Shown: positions 1 to 7,280, counted from the stretch's first letter. The stretch is DNA of 15,961 nucleotides from CALALP01 sp041855735 (GCA_041855735.1 JBHAEV010000026.1:1-15961), one strand, 5' to 3'. Notes: generated by a model not told the origin, from the letters alone. Made by a program: numbers and translations.

Positions 1-40
1 AAAAAATCGGCCCCAAAGTGTCAATTAAAAACTGCGTCAT
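1..40 (-). CDS. Start of an unidentified gene (partial, runs off left edge)
   Basis: Reading leftward, an ATG at 38-40 opens a frame with no stop to the window edge, giving the 13 residues MTQFLIDTLGPIF. A strong ribosome binding site, GGAGGGG at 45-51, sits four bases upstream of the ATG. This makes a real translation start likely although only 13 codons are visible. The gene lies 68 bp downstream of the GtrA-like gene on the same strand, so it may be the third gene of the glycosidase cluster. The hydrophobic N-terminus would fit a membrane or exported protein, but nothing here identifies a family. Confidence 0.55.
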   Translation of the reverse strand, partial: MTQFLIDTLGPIF

Positions 41-71
41 AAAACCCCTCCTCTGTTATTTGTTATTTCAA

Positions 72-86
72 GCCATAAATTATGGC
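72..86. repeat. 15-bp palindrome between the GtrA-like gene and the next gene
   Basis: GCCATAA and TTATGGC face each other around one central base, a perfect 7-bp-arm dyad. It lies between the GtrA-like stop and the ribosome binding site of the partial gene at the left edge. No T-run follows on either strand, so it does not look like an intrinsic terminator. It could be an operator or a weak RNA hairpin; function unknown. Confidence 0.4.
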
Positions 87-108
87 AAGCAACCCGATTC
101 ACGGATGA

Positions 109-594
109 TCATTTTTTCATGATCCAGAACTTCATGGCCGGAAAACTGATGACCACCTGCACCACGATATTGATAAAATTGGCAATGGTCGGAATCACTC
201 CCGCCGGCAGTCCCAGTCCCGCAAGCATCTTCTGACTGTATGCCGGCAGCGCGGAGGAAAGAATCACCAATATCACCGCCAGCAGAATGTACTTCGGTAC
301 GGCTTTTGAAAAATTTGCGTCGGATTTGAACACCAGATTCTTCTGTACAAAAAAATTCACTGTCTGTGCTGCCGAAGTCGCAACCAAAAAACTTAAAAAC
401 CCGCAGAGCATCAGGCTCTCCGCCGATGTGTAGTCAAAAATCAGAAAGCGAAACGGTATATTTTTCCATCCGGCAAATACCATCCCCGTGCAAATCCACA
501 TCACGACAAAATTGGTTGCCGTGGCGCAGTTGGACAGAATGTTGAACAAAATAAACTCCCATGCCGCCGGATGCGCTTTTATCCATTGTTTCAT
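109..594 (-). CDS. GtrA-like four-helix membrane protein
   Basis: A 161-residue integral membrane protein with four hydrophobic segments at about 11-35, 58-82, 101-120 and 133-156. After segment 2 comes NFFVQKNLVFKSD (about 80-92), matching the Asn-aromatic...basic...aromatic-Phe signature of the GtrA family. GtrA proteins are thought to flip or help transfer undecaprenyl-linked sugars across the membrane during glycosylation of cell-surface polymers. The loop between helices 1 and 2 (about 36-57) is longer than in the typical 120-140 residue members. Its ATG overlaps the glycosidase stop codon (ATGA at 591-594), and its ribosome binding site (GGAGGG, 598-603) lies inside that gene, so the two are probably translationally coupled. 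Family call is fairly firm; the actual lipid-sugar substrate is unknown. Confidence 0.8.
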   Translation of the reverse strand: MKQWIKAHPAAWEFILFNILSNCATATNFVVMWICTGMVFAGWKNIPFRFLIFDYTSAESLMLCGFLSFLVATSAAQTVNFFVQKNLVFKSDANFSKAVPKYILLAVILVILSSALPAYSQKMLAGLGLPAGVIPTIANFINIVVQVVISFPAMKFWIMKK

Positions 595-3029
595 AGTCCC
601 TCCATGTGATTTTGCATTCTTTTCTCATATTCCCGGTTGGCACGCCGATTATGGAAATACCCCCGAATCACACGTCCCATACCTTTGAAAAAGCGACCGT
701 TGATCACATCCGCCATGCCTTGCACCATCTCCATGCTGACCATGCCGTTGCTCATTTTGGCAATGGCTCGTATCGGCATATTGTAGACAAACAGGATGTT
801 CAGATCCGGCTTTCCCTTTTCCTCCGATTTCTTTTTGACCCTCTCCATGTATTTCAACACCCATCTTGCCAGACGGCTTTTCGCGTAATACATCTGACAG
901 ATGGCATCATTGATGCCGAACTCTCCGCTCCATGCGCCGTCCGGAATCGGATGTCCCAGCATCGCTTTATACTCCGCATCGCTTACATTCGCAATCTTCC
1001 CGCTGAAATAACTCGACAGAACATTTTCCCCGTCTTTTTTCGGAATGACGATTCCGTCCACCGAAAGTTCCCCCTGCAGCACGATGTCTTGGACATTTTT
1101 CCCAATCGAGATTTGATACCGCCCCGCCTCCGTCTGCCAGCGATTCGTATCGACATCCCAAAAACGAAAGCTCTTGTCGTCAAACGCAATCCGCACCTTC
1201 TTTGTTTCACCCGGCTCCAAATACACCTTTGCAAACCCTTTCAGTTCTTTTTTCGCACGGTATATTTCGGAGTTCTCAAGGCCGATGTACATTTGCGCGA
1301 TTTCCGCTCCCGCTCTTTCTCCGACATTGGTGATATCAAAGCTGACACCATGCTTGTCGATTTCCAGATTGCCGTATGAAAACTCGGTATAGCTGAGCCC
1401 GAAACCGAACGGATAGGCAACTTCCACACCTGCCGTATCATAATAGCGGTATCCGACAAAGATCCCCTCCCGATACTCCGAATTCCTCTGCTTCGCCGGA
1501 TAATAGGAGAATGCCGGCGTGTCCTCATATCGAATCGGATAACTCTCCGCCAGCTTTCCGGACGGACACTCTTTTCCGAGCAGCAGTTCGCACACGGCGC
1601 CCGCTCCCGCCTGTCCGTTCAGATAGCCGTGAAGTATCGCCTTGCAATGCTTCCTCCAACCCGTTTCCACAGCGGAACCGGCGCTCAAAATTCCCACAAT
1701 GTTTGAATTTACTTTCGCCATTTCTTCCAGAAGGCGGATTTGGTTTTTCGGAAGCCTCATATGACTTCTGTCCAATCCCTCCGACTCGCTCATCTCATCC
1801 AGACCGAAAAAGTACAGAACCACATCCGCTTCCTTTGCCAGCCTGAGTGCATCCGCCTCTTTTTTCGCATCGGCCGCACCGAGTCTGTCGAATCCTCGCT
1901 CGGCTCCGATGATTTCCCATTCTTTGTAATTTGCGGCGATATCACAAACACGTTCCGTCCTGGTGGCGTTTACCAGACTGGATCCCGCCCCCTGATACCT
2001 CGGTTCAAACGCAAAATCGCCGATGATCGCGACTTTCACCCCTTGACGCAAAGGCAGAATCGCATTCTCGTTTTTCAGCAAAACTCCGCTCTCCACAGCC
2101 GCCCTCTTTGCCAAAGCATGATGTGCCTCGCTGTCGAACGAAGCCGGTCTCGCCGCTTTTGCGGCATTGGTTTTTAAAATCGCAGTCAAAAGCGGATCGA
2201 CGCATTCATCCAGTTCCCGCTTTGTCAGTACATTCTCCTTGAGAGCCCTTAAAATCTGCCTTGCGGAGTCCAGACCGGGATTCGGCATTTCCAGATTCGA
2301 TCCCTGTTTCACGCCCTCGACATGATCGTTGGATCCGCCCCAATCCGTGATGACGATTCCGTCAAACTCCCACTCTCCCCGCAAAATATCCTTCAACAGA
2401 TGTCTGTTCTCATTGGCATAAACTCCGTTGACTTGATTGTAGGAAGTCATGATCGCCTTTGCGCCCCCCTCTTTGATGCCGATTTCAAAACCGGTCAGAT
2501 AGATTTCACGCAAAGTCCTCTCATCCAGTACCGAATTCATCGCCATGCGCCGCATCTCCTGACTGTTGGCGGCAAAATGCTTGATGCAGGAATACACGCC
2601 CTTGCTTTGAATCCCCTTCGCATACGAGGCGGTCATCTTCCCCGCCAGATACGGGTCTTCCGAAAAATACTCAAAGTTTCTTCCGCAGAGCGGACTCCGC
2701 TTGATGTTCAAACCCGGACCGAGCAGAACCTGCACATCCAGAACCAGTGCCTCTTCCCCCAGTGCTTTTCCGATCTCTTCCCCCAGAGTTTCATCCCAGC
2801 TGTTGGCAATCGTCGCCGCGGTCGGAAAACAGGTTGCGGGCAATGCCGCATTGATTCCCAGATGATCTCCCGCTCCGGCTTGCTTTCTGACACCGTGAGG
2901 ACCGTCCGAGCAGGCAAGGGCAGGGATGTTCAGATTGCTGATCACTCTGGTTTCCCATGCGTCCTTTCCGCTTAAAAGAGCGGCTTTTTGTGCGGTCGTC
3001 ATTTTTGATATCAAATCTTTGTTTTTCAT
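591..3029 (-). CDS. Glycoside hydrolase family 3 beta-glycosidase (beta-glucosidase-like)
   Basis: An 812-residue GH3 enzyme expected to release terminal beta-linked sugars, probably glucose, from oligosaccharides. The N-terminal (alpha/beta)8 domain (about 1-290) carries KHFAAN (150-155), a sugar-binding motif, and VITDWGG with D229 as predicted nucleophile. The second domain (about 305-500) contains SESEGLDR (414-421), whose glutamates are acid/base candidates. GFGLSYTEF (542-550) leads into a fibronectin III-like domain ending near 650. A further 150 or so residues form a lysine/arginine-rich tail beyond the usual three-domain core. There is no signal peptide, so the enzyme is likely cytoplasmic and acts on imported sugars. 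The ATG start is supported by AAGGAGG at 3034-3040. Aryl-beta-glucosidase, xylosidase or similar specificity cannot be separated by sequence alone. Confidence 0.92.
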   Translation of the reverse strand: MKNKDLISKMTTAQKAALLSGKDAWETRVISNLNIPALACSDGPHGVRKQAGAGDHLGINAALPATCFPTAATIANSWDETLGEEIGKALGEEALVLDVQVLLGPGLNIKRSPLCGRNFEYFSEDPYLAGKMTASYAKGIQSKGVYSCIKHFAANSQEMRRMAMNSVLDERTLREIYLTGFEIGIKEGGAKAIMTSYNQVNGVYANENRHLLKDILRGEWEFDGIVITDWGGSNDHVEGVKQGSNLEMPNPGLDSARQILRALKENVLTKRELDECVDPLLTAILKTNAAKAARPASFDSEAHHALAKRAAVESGVLLKNENAILPLRQGVKVAIIGDFAFEPRYQGAGSSLVNATRTERVCDIAANYKEWEIIGAERGFDRLGAADAKKEADALRLAKEADVVLYFFGLDEMSESEGLDRSHMRLPKNQIRLLEEMAKVNSNIVGILSAGSAVETGWRKHCKAILHGYLNGQAGAGAVCELLLGKECPSGKLAESYPIRYEDTPAFSYYPAKQRNSEYREGIFVGYRYYDTAGVEVAYPFGFGLSYTEFSYGNLEIDKHGVSFDITNVGERAGAEIAQMYIGLENSEIYRAKKELKGFAKVYLEPGETKKVRIAFDDKSFRFWDVDTNRWQTEAGRYQISIGKNVQDIVLQGELSVDGIVIPKKDGENVLSSYFSGKIANVSDAEYKAMLGHPIPDGAWSGEFGINDAICQMYYAKSRLARWVLKYMERVKKKSEEKGKPDLNILFVYNMPIRAIAKMSNGMVSMEMVQGMADVINGRFFKGMGRVIRGYFHNRRANREYEKRMQNHMEGL

Positions 3030-3053
3030 CCTGCCTCCTTACATTTATTTTGT

Positions 3054-3083
3054 CATGGTTGATCTCATTCGAGAAAAACCATG
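3054..3083. promoter_or_regulatory. 30-bp imperfect dyad in the glycosidase leader (candidate operator)
   Basis: CATGGTT and AACCATG form 7-bp outer arms, and an inner CTC/GAG pair flanks a 4-base centre. Overall 11 of 13 positions pair. The dyad lies between the predicted glycosidase transcription start (about 3098) and its ribosome binding site (3034-3040). A repressor bound there would block transcription; as RNA it could form a leader hairpin. No T-run follows it, so it is not a terminator. Confidence 0.5.
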
Positions 3084-3104
3084 TATTCCCGTTCCTTTTC
3101 GGAT

Positions 3105-3113
3105 ATTGTAGCA
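3105..3113 (-). promoter_or_regulatory. Extended -10 promoter of the glycosidase cluster
   Basis: On the minus strand the sequence is TGCTACAAT, a TGn extended -10 joined to TACAAT (the -10 hexamer at 3105-3110). No good -35 hexamer lies 17 bp upstream, as is common with extended -10 promoters. Predicted start is near 3098, giving a leader of about 70 nt that contains the dyad at 3054-3083. Confidence 0.5.
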
Positions 3114-3175
3114 AAAAAACGTATCCTTTTTCGGCATTTGTCATAACATGTTCTGTTTTCGGCACAAGATGTCCG

Positions 3176-3204
3176 TTGAAGATTTTGGAAATTTTGTTTA
3201 CAAT
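3176..3204 (+). promoter_or_regulatory. Sigma-A-type promoter of the two-component system
   Basis: TTGAAG (3176-3181) is followed after 17 bp by TACAAT (3199-3204). This predicts a start near 3211, a leader of about 26 nt, and the G-rich ribosome binding site at 3224-3232 before the ATG at 3237. Confidence 0.6.
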
Positions 3205-3236
3205 AAAAACAGGATCAATATAAGAGGGGGGGCAAT

Positions 3237-3935
3237 ATGATACAGATTGCGATTGTGGAGGATGAGGATCTGTATTCCGAACAGATTCTCGAATATATTC
3301 GCCGATTCGGCAAAGAAAGCGGTCGCAGGATCGAAGCCGTCCGCTTTCGTGACGGAGATGAGATCCTGGAACGATATCCGGGAAATTTCGATATTATTTT
3401 AATGGATATTCAGATGCGGTTTATGAACGGAATGGAGACGGCCGAACGAATCCGAAAACTGGACAGTGAAGTCATCATCATGTTCATCACGAATCGAACG
3501 GATTATGCGATTCGCGGGTATGAGGTGGATGCCCTGGACTATATGGTAAAACCCGTTACCTATTTTGCTTTCTCGCAAAAACTGGAAAGAGCCATTGAGC
3601 GAATCCGCAAAAAGGAAAAACATTTCATAACCATCTCCACATCGGACGGAACCCGAAAGCTCGATGTGGAAGACATTTATTTTTTGGAAAGCCGGGGACA
3701 TGACCTGTTGTTTCAAACAAAAAAAGGTCTGATGGTGACCCGTGCCACGATGAAAGACGCGCAGAATTTCCTGGAAGCCTACGGTTACTATCGCTGCTCC
3801 AAAGGATATCTGGTCAATTTGGCCTATGTGGACGGAATTTCCGACAATGTCTGTTTTATCGAAAACCATCAAATCCCCGTCAGTCGGGGGAAGAAAAAAG
3901 AATTTATGGACCTGCTGATGCGCACACTGGGCTGA
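3237..3935 (+). CDS. LytTR-family response regulator
   Basis: A 232-residue AgrA/LytR-type transcription regulator. The receiver domain (1 to about 120) has acidic residues E8-D9-E10, phosphoacceptor D57 in IILMDIQM, T85 and K105 in MVKP, so the phosphorylation site looks complete. The C-terminal LytTR DNA-binding domain (about 133-232) shows the family's ISTSDG, YFLESRG and YRCSKGYLVN landmarks. The ATG follows an AGGGGGG-rich ribosome binding site. The kinase gene follows after 36 bp on the same strand, so they form one operon and a cognate pair. It is divergent from the glycosidase, which may be a target, although this is inference. LytTR regulators often control bacteriocins, surface polymers or sugar/metabolite responses. 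Confidence 0.93.
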   Translation: MIQIAIVEDEDLYSEQILEYIRRFGKESGRRIEAVRFRDGDEILERYPGNFDIILMDIQMRFMNGMETAERIRKLDSEVIIMFITNRTDYAIRGYEVDALDYMVKPVTYFAFSQKLERAIERIRKKEKHFITISTSDGTRKLDVEDIYFLESRGHDLLFQTKKGLMVTRATMKDAQNFLEAYGYYRCSKGYLVNLAYVDGISDNVCFIENHQIPVSRGKKKEFMDLLMRTLG

Positions 3936-3971
3936 TGCCCCTGCAAAACGGTCCATGGAAAAGGGGGAAAT

Positions 3972-5273
3972 ATGCAGGAAGTGTATGTCGATATTCCGAG
4001 ATTGTATTCGGCGTTTGCGCAATGGGCATCGGCAAGCCTGTGTTTTTTGTTGCTTCCGAAACGTATGAGCTTTTTGAAATCCGCCGCCTTGTCTTTTCTG
4101 TTTTTGTGCATTCAGGTCGCTTTTATGGTCAGCACCGGAAAAATTGCACTGGTTTTTTGGATTCCGTGCATGATTCTTTCCATTGTGCTGATCTATGCCT
4201 ACCTGTACATTGGAATTGACTTTCGAAAACCCGAAGCCGTCTACTGCACGGCACTGGTGTTTTTATTCGCGGAATTTGCCGCCTCTTTGGAGTGGCAGCT
4301 GCATGTATATTTCTTTGATAAAATGACAAATTCCGATTGGGCGAAGCACGGCATCGCCCTGCTTTGCTTCGGACTGATTTTCTGTTTTGCGTATTTTACA
4401 TTAAAAACCATGCTCACCGGGGATGCCCTTCGGCGATTGCGATACAAGGATGTGATTTCGGTGGTCGGCATTGTTGCATTTGTCTTTGCCTTCAGCAATT
4501 TGAGCTTCATCCTAAACGGTTCTCCGTTCAGCGCCCAGGTCGTTTCGGACATTTATCTGATCCGAACCATCATCGATTTCGGCGGAATCGCCGTGCTCTA
4601 TGCATTTCACAGCAGAATCAATGAGTATGTTGCGGAAAGCGAAAGAGCATTGCTCAACTCCATGCTCAAAAGCCAGTATGAACAATACCGCGGGTATCAG
4701 GAGAGCATCGACCTGGTGCATATCAAATACCATGATCTGAAGCATCAAATCGCCGGACTGCGTGCGGAAAACAATACCGAGAAGCGCATGGAATGGCTGG
4801 ATCGCATGGAAGAAGAGCTGAATTTCGATGAAATCAGCCTGAACACCAATAATCATGTTTTGGATACCATCTTGAAAATCAAGATGATGTATGCGAAACA
4901 AAATCAGATCCAGATGACCTGTGTTGCCGACGGCAGCCGTCTGAGTCATTTGCATGTCACGGATATCTGCAGTATTTTCGGCAATGCTCTGGACAATGCG
5001 CTGGAACATGTCATTCTCATCCCAAATCCCGCCATGCGTATGATTCACCTGACCGTGTCCACAAAAAAGAATTTTTTAATCATCGAAATCTCCAATTATA
5101 CCGAAACCGGCTCCGCCCCCGCAAACGGGGAATGGGTCACCACAAAAACCGACAAAAAAAATCACGGCTTCGGATTGAAAAGCATCCGTTACGCCGTGGA
5201 GAAGTACAAGGGTACCATGCAGATTCGCCTGCGTCAGCACTGGTATGAATTAAAAATTCTGATCCCGCTTTGA
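3972..5273 (+). CDS. Multi-pass GHKL sensor histidine kinase (AgrC-like)
   Basis: A 433-residue membrane sensor. Residues 1-215 are largely hydrophobic, with about six or seven predicted membrane segments (roughly 13-29, 36-53, 58-81, 89-106, 126-146, 160-180, 190-212). A coiled-coil-like stretch (215-250) leads to YHDLKHQI, where H254 is the likely phosphorylated histidine. The ATPase domain has an N-box, FGNALDNALEH (N338, N342), and a G-box with HGFGLKSI (398-405). This is the HATPase_c_5/GHKL type that pairs with LytTR regulators. The ATG is preceded by AGGGGG. The membrane half is the sensing part, but its ligand cannot be read from the sequence. No AgrB or AgrD-like gene is adjacent, so it need not be a peptide quorum sensor. 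Confidence 0.92.
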   Translation: MQEVYVDIPRLYSAFAQWASASLCFLLLPKRMSFLKSAALSFLFLCIQVAFMVSTGKIALVFWIPCMILSIVLIYAYLYIGIDFRKPEAVYCTALVFLFAEFAASLEWQLHVYFFDKMTNSDWAKHGIALLCFGLIFCFAYFTLKTMLTGDALRRLRYKDVISVVGIVAFVFAFSNLSFILNGSPFSAQVVSDIYLIRTIIDFGGIAVLYAFHSRINEYVAESERALLNSMLKSQYEQYRGYQESIDLVHIKYHDLKHQIAGLRAENNTEKRMEWLDRMEEELNFDEISLNTNNHVLDTILKIKMMYAKQNQIQMTCVADGSRLSHLHVTDICSIFGNALDNALEHVILIPNPAMRMIHLTVSTKKNFLIIEISNYTETGSAPANGEWVTTKTDKKNHGFGLKSIRYAVEKYKGTMQIRLRQHWYELKILIPL

Positions 5274-5309
5274 CGCGTTTGCAACTCGCCAAAAACCGGG
5301 TGATGCATC

Positions 5310-5334
5310 AAAAAACCCTCGGTGAAACCGAGGG
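5310..5334 (-). terminator. Intrinsic terminator of rpmB
   Basis: On the minus strand CCCTCGGT-TTC-ACCGAGGG forms an 8-bp GC-rich stem with a 3-base loop, followed directly by six Ts. It begins 11 bases past the rpmB stop codon. A second arm pair, GATGCAT (5302-5308) and ATGCATC (5336-5342), encloses it. On the plus strand the stem lacks a following T-run, so it is at best a weak terminator for the kinase transcript. Confidence 0.9.
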
Positions 5335-5345
5335 AATGCATCTTG

Positions 5346-5531
5346 CTATGCACGCTCAACCAAACCGGAACGAAGAGCTGAAGTAGATACTTTCATTCTT
5401 TTGATTCCGTTTGCCGTTTTTACTCGAACAGTCTTCAAGTTTACTTTCCATGTTCTTCTGGTCTTTCTGTTCGAGTGACTTACATTGTTTCCAAAAAGAA
5501 CGGACTTGCCGGTTACTGCACACTTTGCCAT
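5346..5531 (-). CDS. rpmB: 50S ribosomal protein L28
   Basis: A 61-residue basic protein of the large ribosomal subunit. It begins MAKCAVTGKSVLFGNNVSHS, the characteristic L28 N-terminus, then continues with RKTRRTWKVN and the conserved C-terminal part VSTSALRSGLVERA. Length fits the short Firmicutes L28. The ATG is set by an excellent ribosome binding site, AAGGAGGTG. It has its own promoter (5586-5614) and terminator (5310-5334), so it is a monocistronic housekeeping gene lodged between the two-component system and the inositol operon. Only the first cysteine of the zinc-binding pattern seen in some L28 proteins is present. Confidence 0.97.
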   Translation of the reverse strand: MAKCAVTGKSVLFGNNVSHSNRKTRRTWKVNLKTVRVKTANGIKRMKVSTSALRSGLVERA

Positions 5532-5585
5532 ACTTACACCTCCTTGTTGCTTTTTTGGTCATTCTTCGAATCACACAATAGGTAT

Positions 5586-5614
5586 ATGATAGCAGAAACT
5601 TTTGTCGAATGCAA
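5586..5614 (-). promoter_or_regulatory. rpmB promoter
   Basis: Minus-strand TTGCAT (5609-5614), a 17-bp spacer, then TATCAT (5586-5591), with TG one base before the -10 (extended -10). Predicted start is near 5579, giving a leader of about 48 nt. The promoter lies only about 36 bp beyond the iolB stop codon. Confidence 0.7.
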
Positions 5615-5650
5615 GTATTAAATTTTTCGGCAAAAATCTTTCATGGCTGT

Positions 5651-6403
5651 TTATACCATCCATTCGTGTTCCGGCTCGAAAATCCGCTCCTTCCACGGAT
5701 TCCCCTCCAGATGCTTAATCATCCAGCAAAAATACATCTTATAGCCCGGAGCCGTGGCCTGCGGGTGGCTGTAACCGCCCTCGATAGCGATATAGCTGTG
5801 GTCATGGATCTTGTATGCCGCATCTCCGATCATGGCGCAGCCGAAGCCCTGCGGTTTGTCAAACTGATAATAATACACCTCGGGCTGATCGTGATAATGC
5901 GGCGGATAGCTGGACCACCTGCCCTGCTGTGCAATCACCTCTCCCAGAACCATTTGGGAATACGGTGCGCTCTGATAATCGAAAATGGTGCGAATCAATC
6001 TCGTGGCGGTATTTTCCATAAAACCCTCGCCCGCTCTCACTTCGGATAAATCTTCCTGCTTATATAACACGGGGGCAAAATGATTCCCGTTCATTGCTTT
6101 CTGCACCAAAAACCGCGCTCTGCCATGCGCCTTGCAGACAATTGCCGTATTTGCCGGCACATGCAGACAAAACGGCATATCTTCAAACACATTCCGGCGA
6201 AAACCTTCGGCCTGCTCTTTGTCCCATGAAAAGGAAAGTCCGCCTTCCAGCAGCAGCACCGCCATTTCCTTTTCCTGTTCCAGAAAGTGCAGTTCCTCAT
6301 TTTCCACCGTGTAAATATCCACGTCCATATCCATGGCTTTGTTCTTATTCCCGATGGAGCAAAGGCTGACACACCTTTCCTCACGGGGCAATCTCTCATA
6401 CAT
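5651..6403 (-). CDS. iolB: 5-deoxy-glucuronate isomerase
   Basis: A 250-residue bicupin of the IolB/KduI family. It converts 5-deoxy-D-glucuronate to 2-deoxy-5-keto-D-gluconate in the cytoplasm, the step before IolC. The metal-binding cupin motif is clear: GRWSSYPPHYHDQPEVYYY (161-179), with H169, H171 and E175 as predicted metal ligands, and H213 in GGYSHPQATAPGY as the fourth. It is somewhat shorter than Bacillus IolB (about 270). It overlaps the iolJ stop by 8 bp, and its ribosome binding site (AAGGAGGT) lies in the last iolJ codons. It is the last gene of the iol operon. No intrinsic terminator is visible between it and the rpmB promoter. Confidence 0.93.
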   Translation of the reverse strand: MYERLPREERCVSLCSIGNKNKAMDMDVDIYTVENEELHFLEQEKEMAVLLLEGGLSFSWDKEQAEGFRRNVFEDMPFCLHVPANTAIVCKAHGRARFLVQKAMNGNHFAPVLYKQEDLSEVRAGEGFMENTATRLIRTIFDYQSAPYSQMVLGEVIAQQGRWSSYPPHYHDQPEVYYYQFDKPQGFGCAMIGDAAYKIHDHSYIAIEGGYSHPQATAPGYKMYFCWMIKHLEGNPWKERIFEPEHEWMV

Positions 6404-7274
6404 ATTTCATTACCTCCTTCGCACGTCCGGATGAGCCGAACTCTTGCATCCTGGACTGCATATATGCGCACAGAGCCTCTTTTGCGGGCTGCATGACAAC
6501 TCTCGGCTCATGGGTGTCCGGGTGTTTTTCCAATTCGCTTTGCAGCCTGCCAAGCCAAACCTGATTGCATTCCGTATTGATATTGATTTTGGCATGCCCA
6601 AGATCGATGCAGCGCCGGATCTGCTGTGCCGGAATACCGGAAGCACCGTGCAGCACCAAAGGTGTGCTTATGCGCCGCTTGATTTCTTCCATCCTTTCAA
6701 AGGACAAACAAGGCTCCCCCCGATAGATCCCGTGCACGGACCCGAGAGCTGCCGCCAGGGCATCCACCCCGGTTTCTTGTACCAGTTTTACACATTCTTC
6801 GATATCCGCATATGCGATACCGCTGTTTAATCCGTCCTCGCTTCCGCCTACACAGCCCACTTCCGCCTCCACGCTGACACCTCTTTCTCTTGCATAGTCC
6901 GCCACACGGCGGGTAAGAGCGATGTTTTCTTCTATGGGCAGTCTGGATCCGTCAATCATCACCGAGCTGTACCCCGCATCCATCGCCGCCGCACAGCGCT
7001 CGAAACTGCCGCCGTGATCAAGATGCAGCACCAGAGGAATACGGATGTCCATTGCCTCGCAATAGGCATGTACCATGCTGTGCACGACCCGAAATCCCCC
7101 CAGATAATCGGACAGTCTGTCCGAACTTGCCAGTATCAGCGGACTGTTCTCTCTTTGCGCCGCCGTCAGTGCCGCCTCGATCCAGTCGCTGCCGTTTATG
7201 TTAAATGCAGGAATGGCATACGCGCCCTCCTGCGCCGCCTTCAATATCGTTAAAGAAGCCAGTTTCGTATTCAC
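6396..7274 (-). CDS. iolJ: Class II aldolase, 2-deoxy-5-keto-gluconate-6-phosphate aldolase
   Basis: A 292-residue zinc-dependent class II aldolase. In this operon it most likely splits 2-deoxy-5-keto-D-gluconate 6-phosphate (the IolC product) into dihydroxyacetone phosphate and malonate semialdehyde. Signature motifs are LHLDHGG (83-89; H84 zinc ligand, D86 catalytic candidate), EAEVGCVGGSEDG (136-148), GSVHGIYRGEP with H181, LVLHGASGIP with H209, and KININTE. All residues needed for activity appear present. The start codon is GTG (7272-7274), chosen because AAAGGAGG ends six bases before it. It lies 12 bp after iolR and overlaps iolB. Fructose- or tagatose-bisphosphate aldolase shares the fold, so the specific assignment rests on context. 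Confidence 0.88.
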   Translation of the reverse strand: MNTKLASLTILKAAQEGAYAIPAFNINGSDWIEAALTAAQRENSPLILASSDRLSDYLGGFRVVHSMVHAYCEAMDIRIPLVLHLDHGGSFERCAAAMDAGYSSVMIDGSRLPIEENIALTRRVADYARERGVSVEAEVGCVGGSEDGLNSGIAYADIEECVKLVQETGVDALAAALGSVHGIYRGEPCLSFERMEEIKRRISTPLVLHGASGIPAQQIRRCIDLGHAKININTECNQVWLGRLQSELEKHPDTHEPRVVMQPAKEALCAYMQSRMQEFGSSGRAKEVMKYV

Positions 7275-7280
7275 CTAAAG

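Noticed and set aside
606..1379. Open frame of 257 codons on the plus strand opposite the glycosidase tail
   Set aside because: The tail of the glycosidase is in a continuous frame with the enzyme. The reverse frame has no plausible start signal or domain.
5316..5334. Hairpin considered as terminator of the sensor kinase transcript
   Set aside because: On the plus strand it is followed by AATGCATC without Ts, whereas on the minus strand six Ts follow directly. It belongs to rpmB.
5622..5637. ATTTTT/AAAAAT dyad after iolB as a terminator
   Set aside because: The stem is six A-T pairs around CGGC, too weak, and no U-tract follows the stem.
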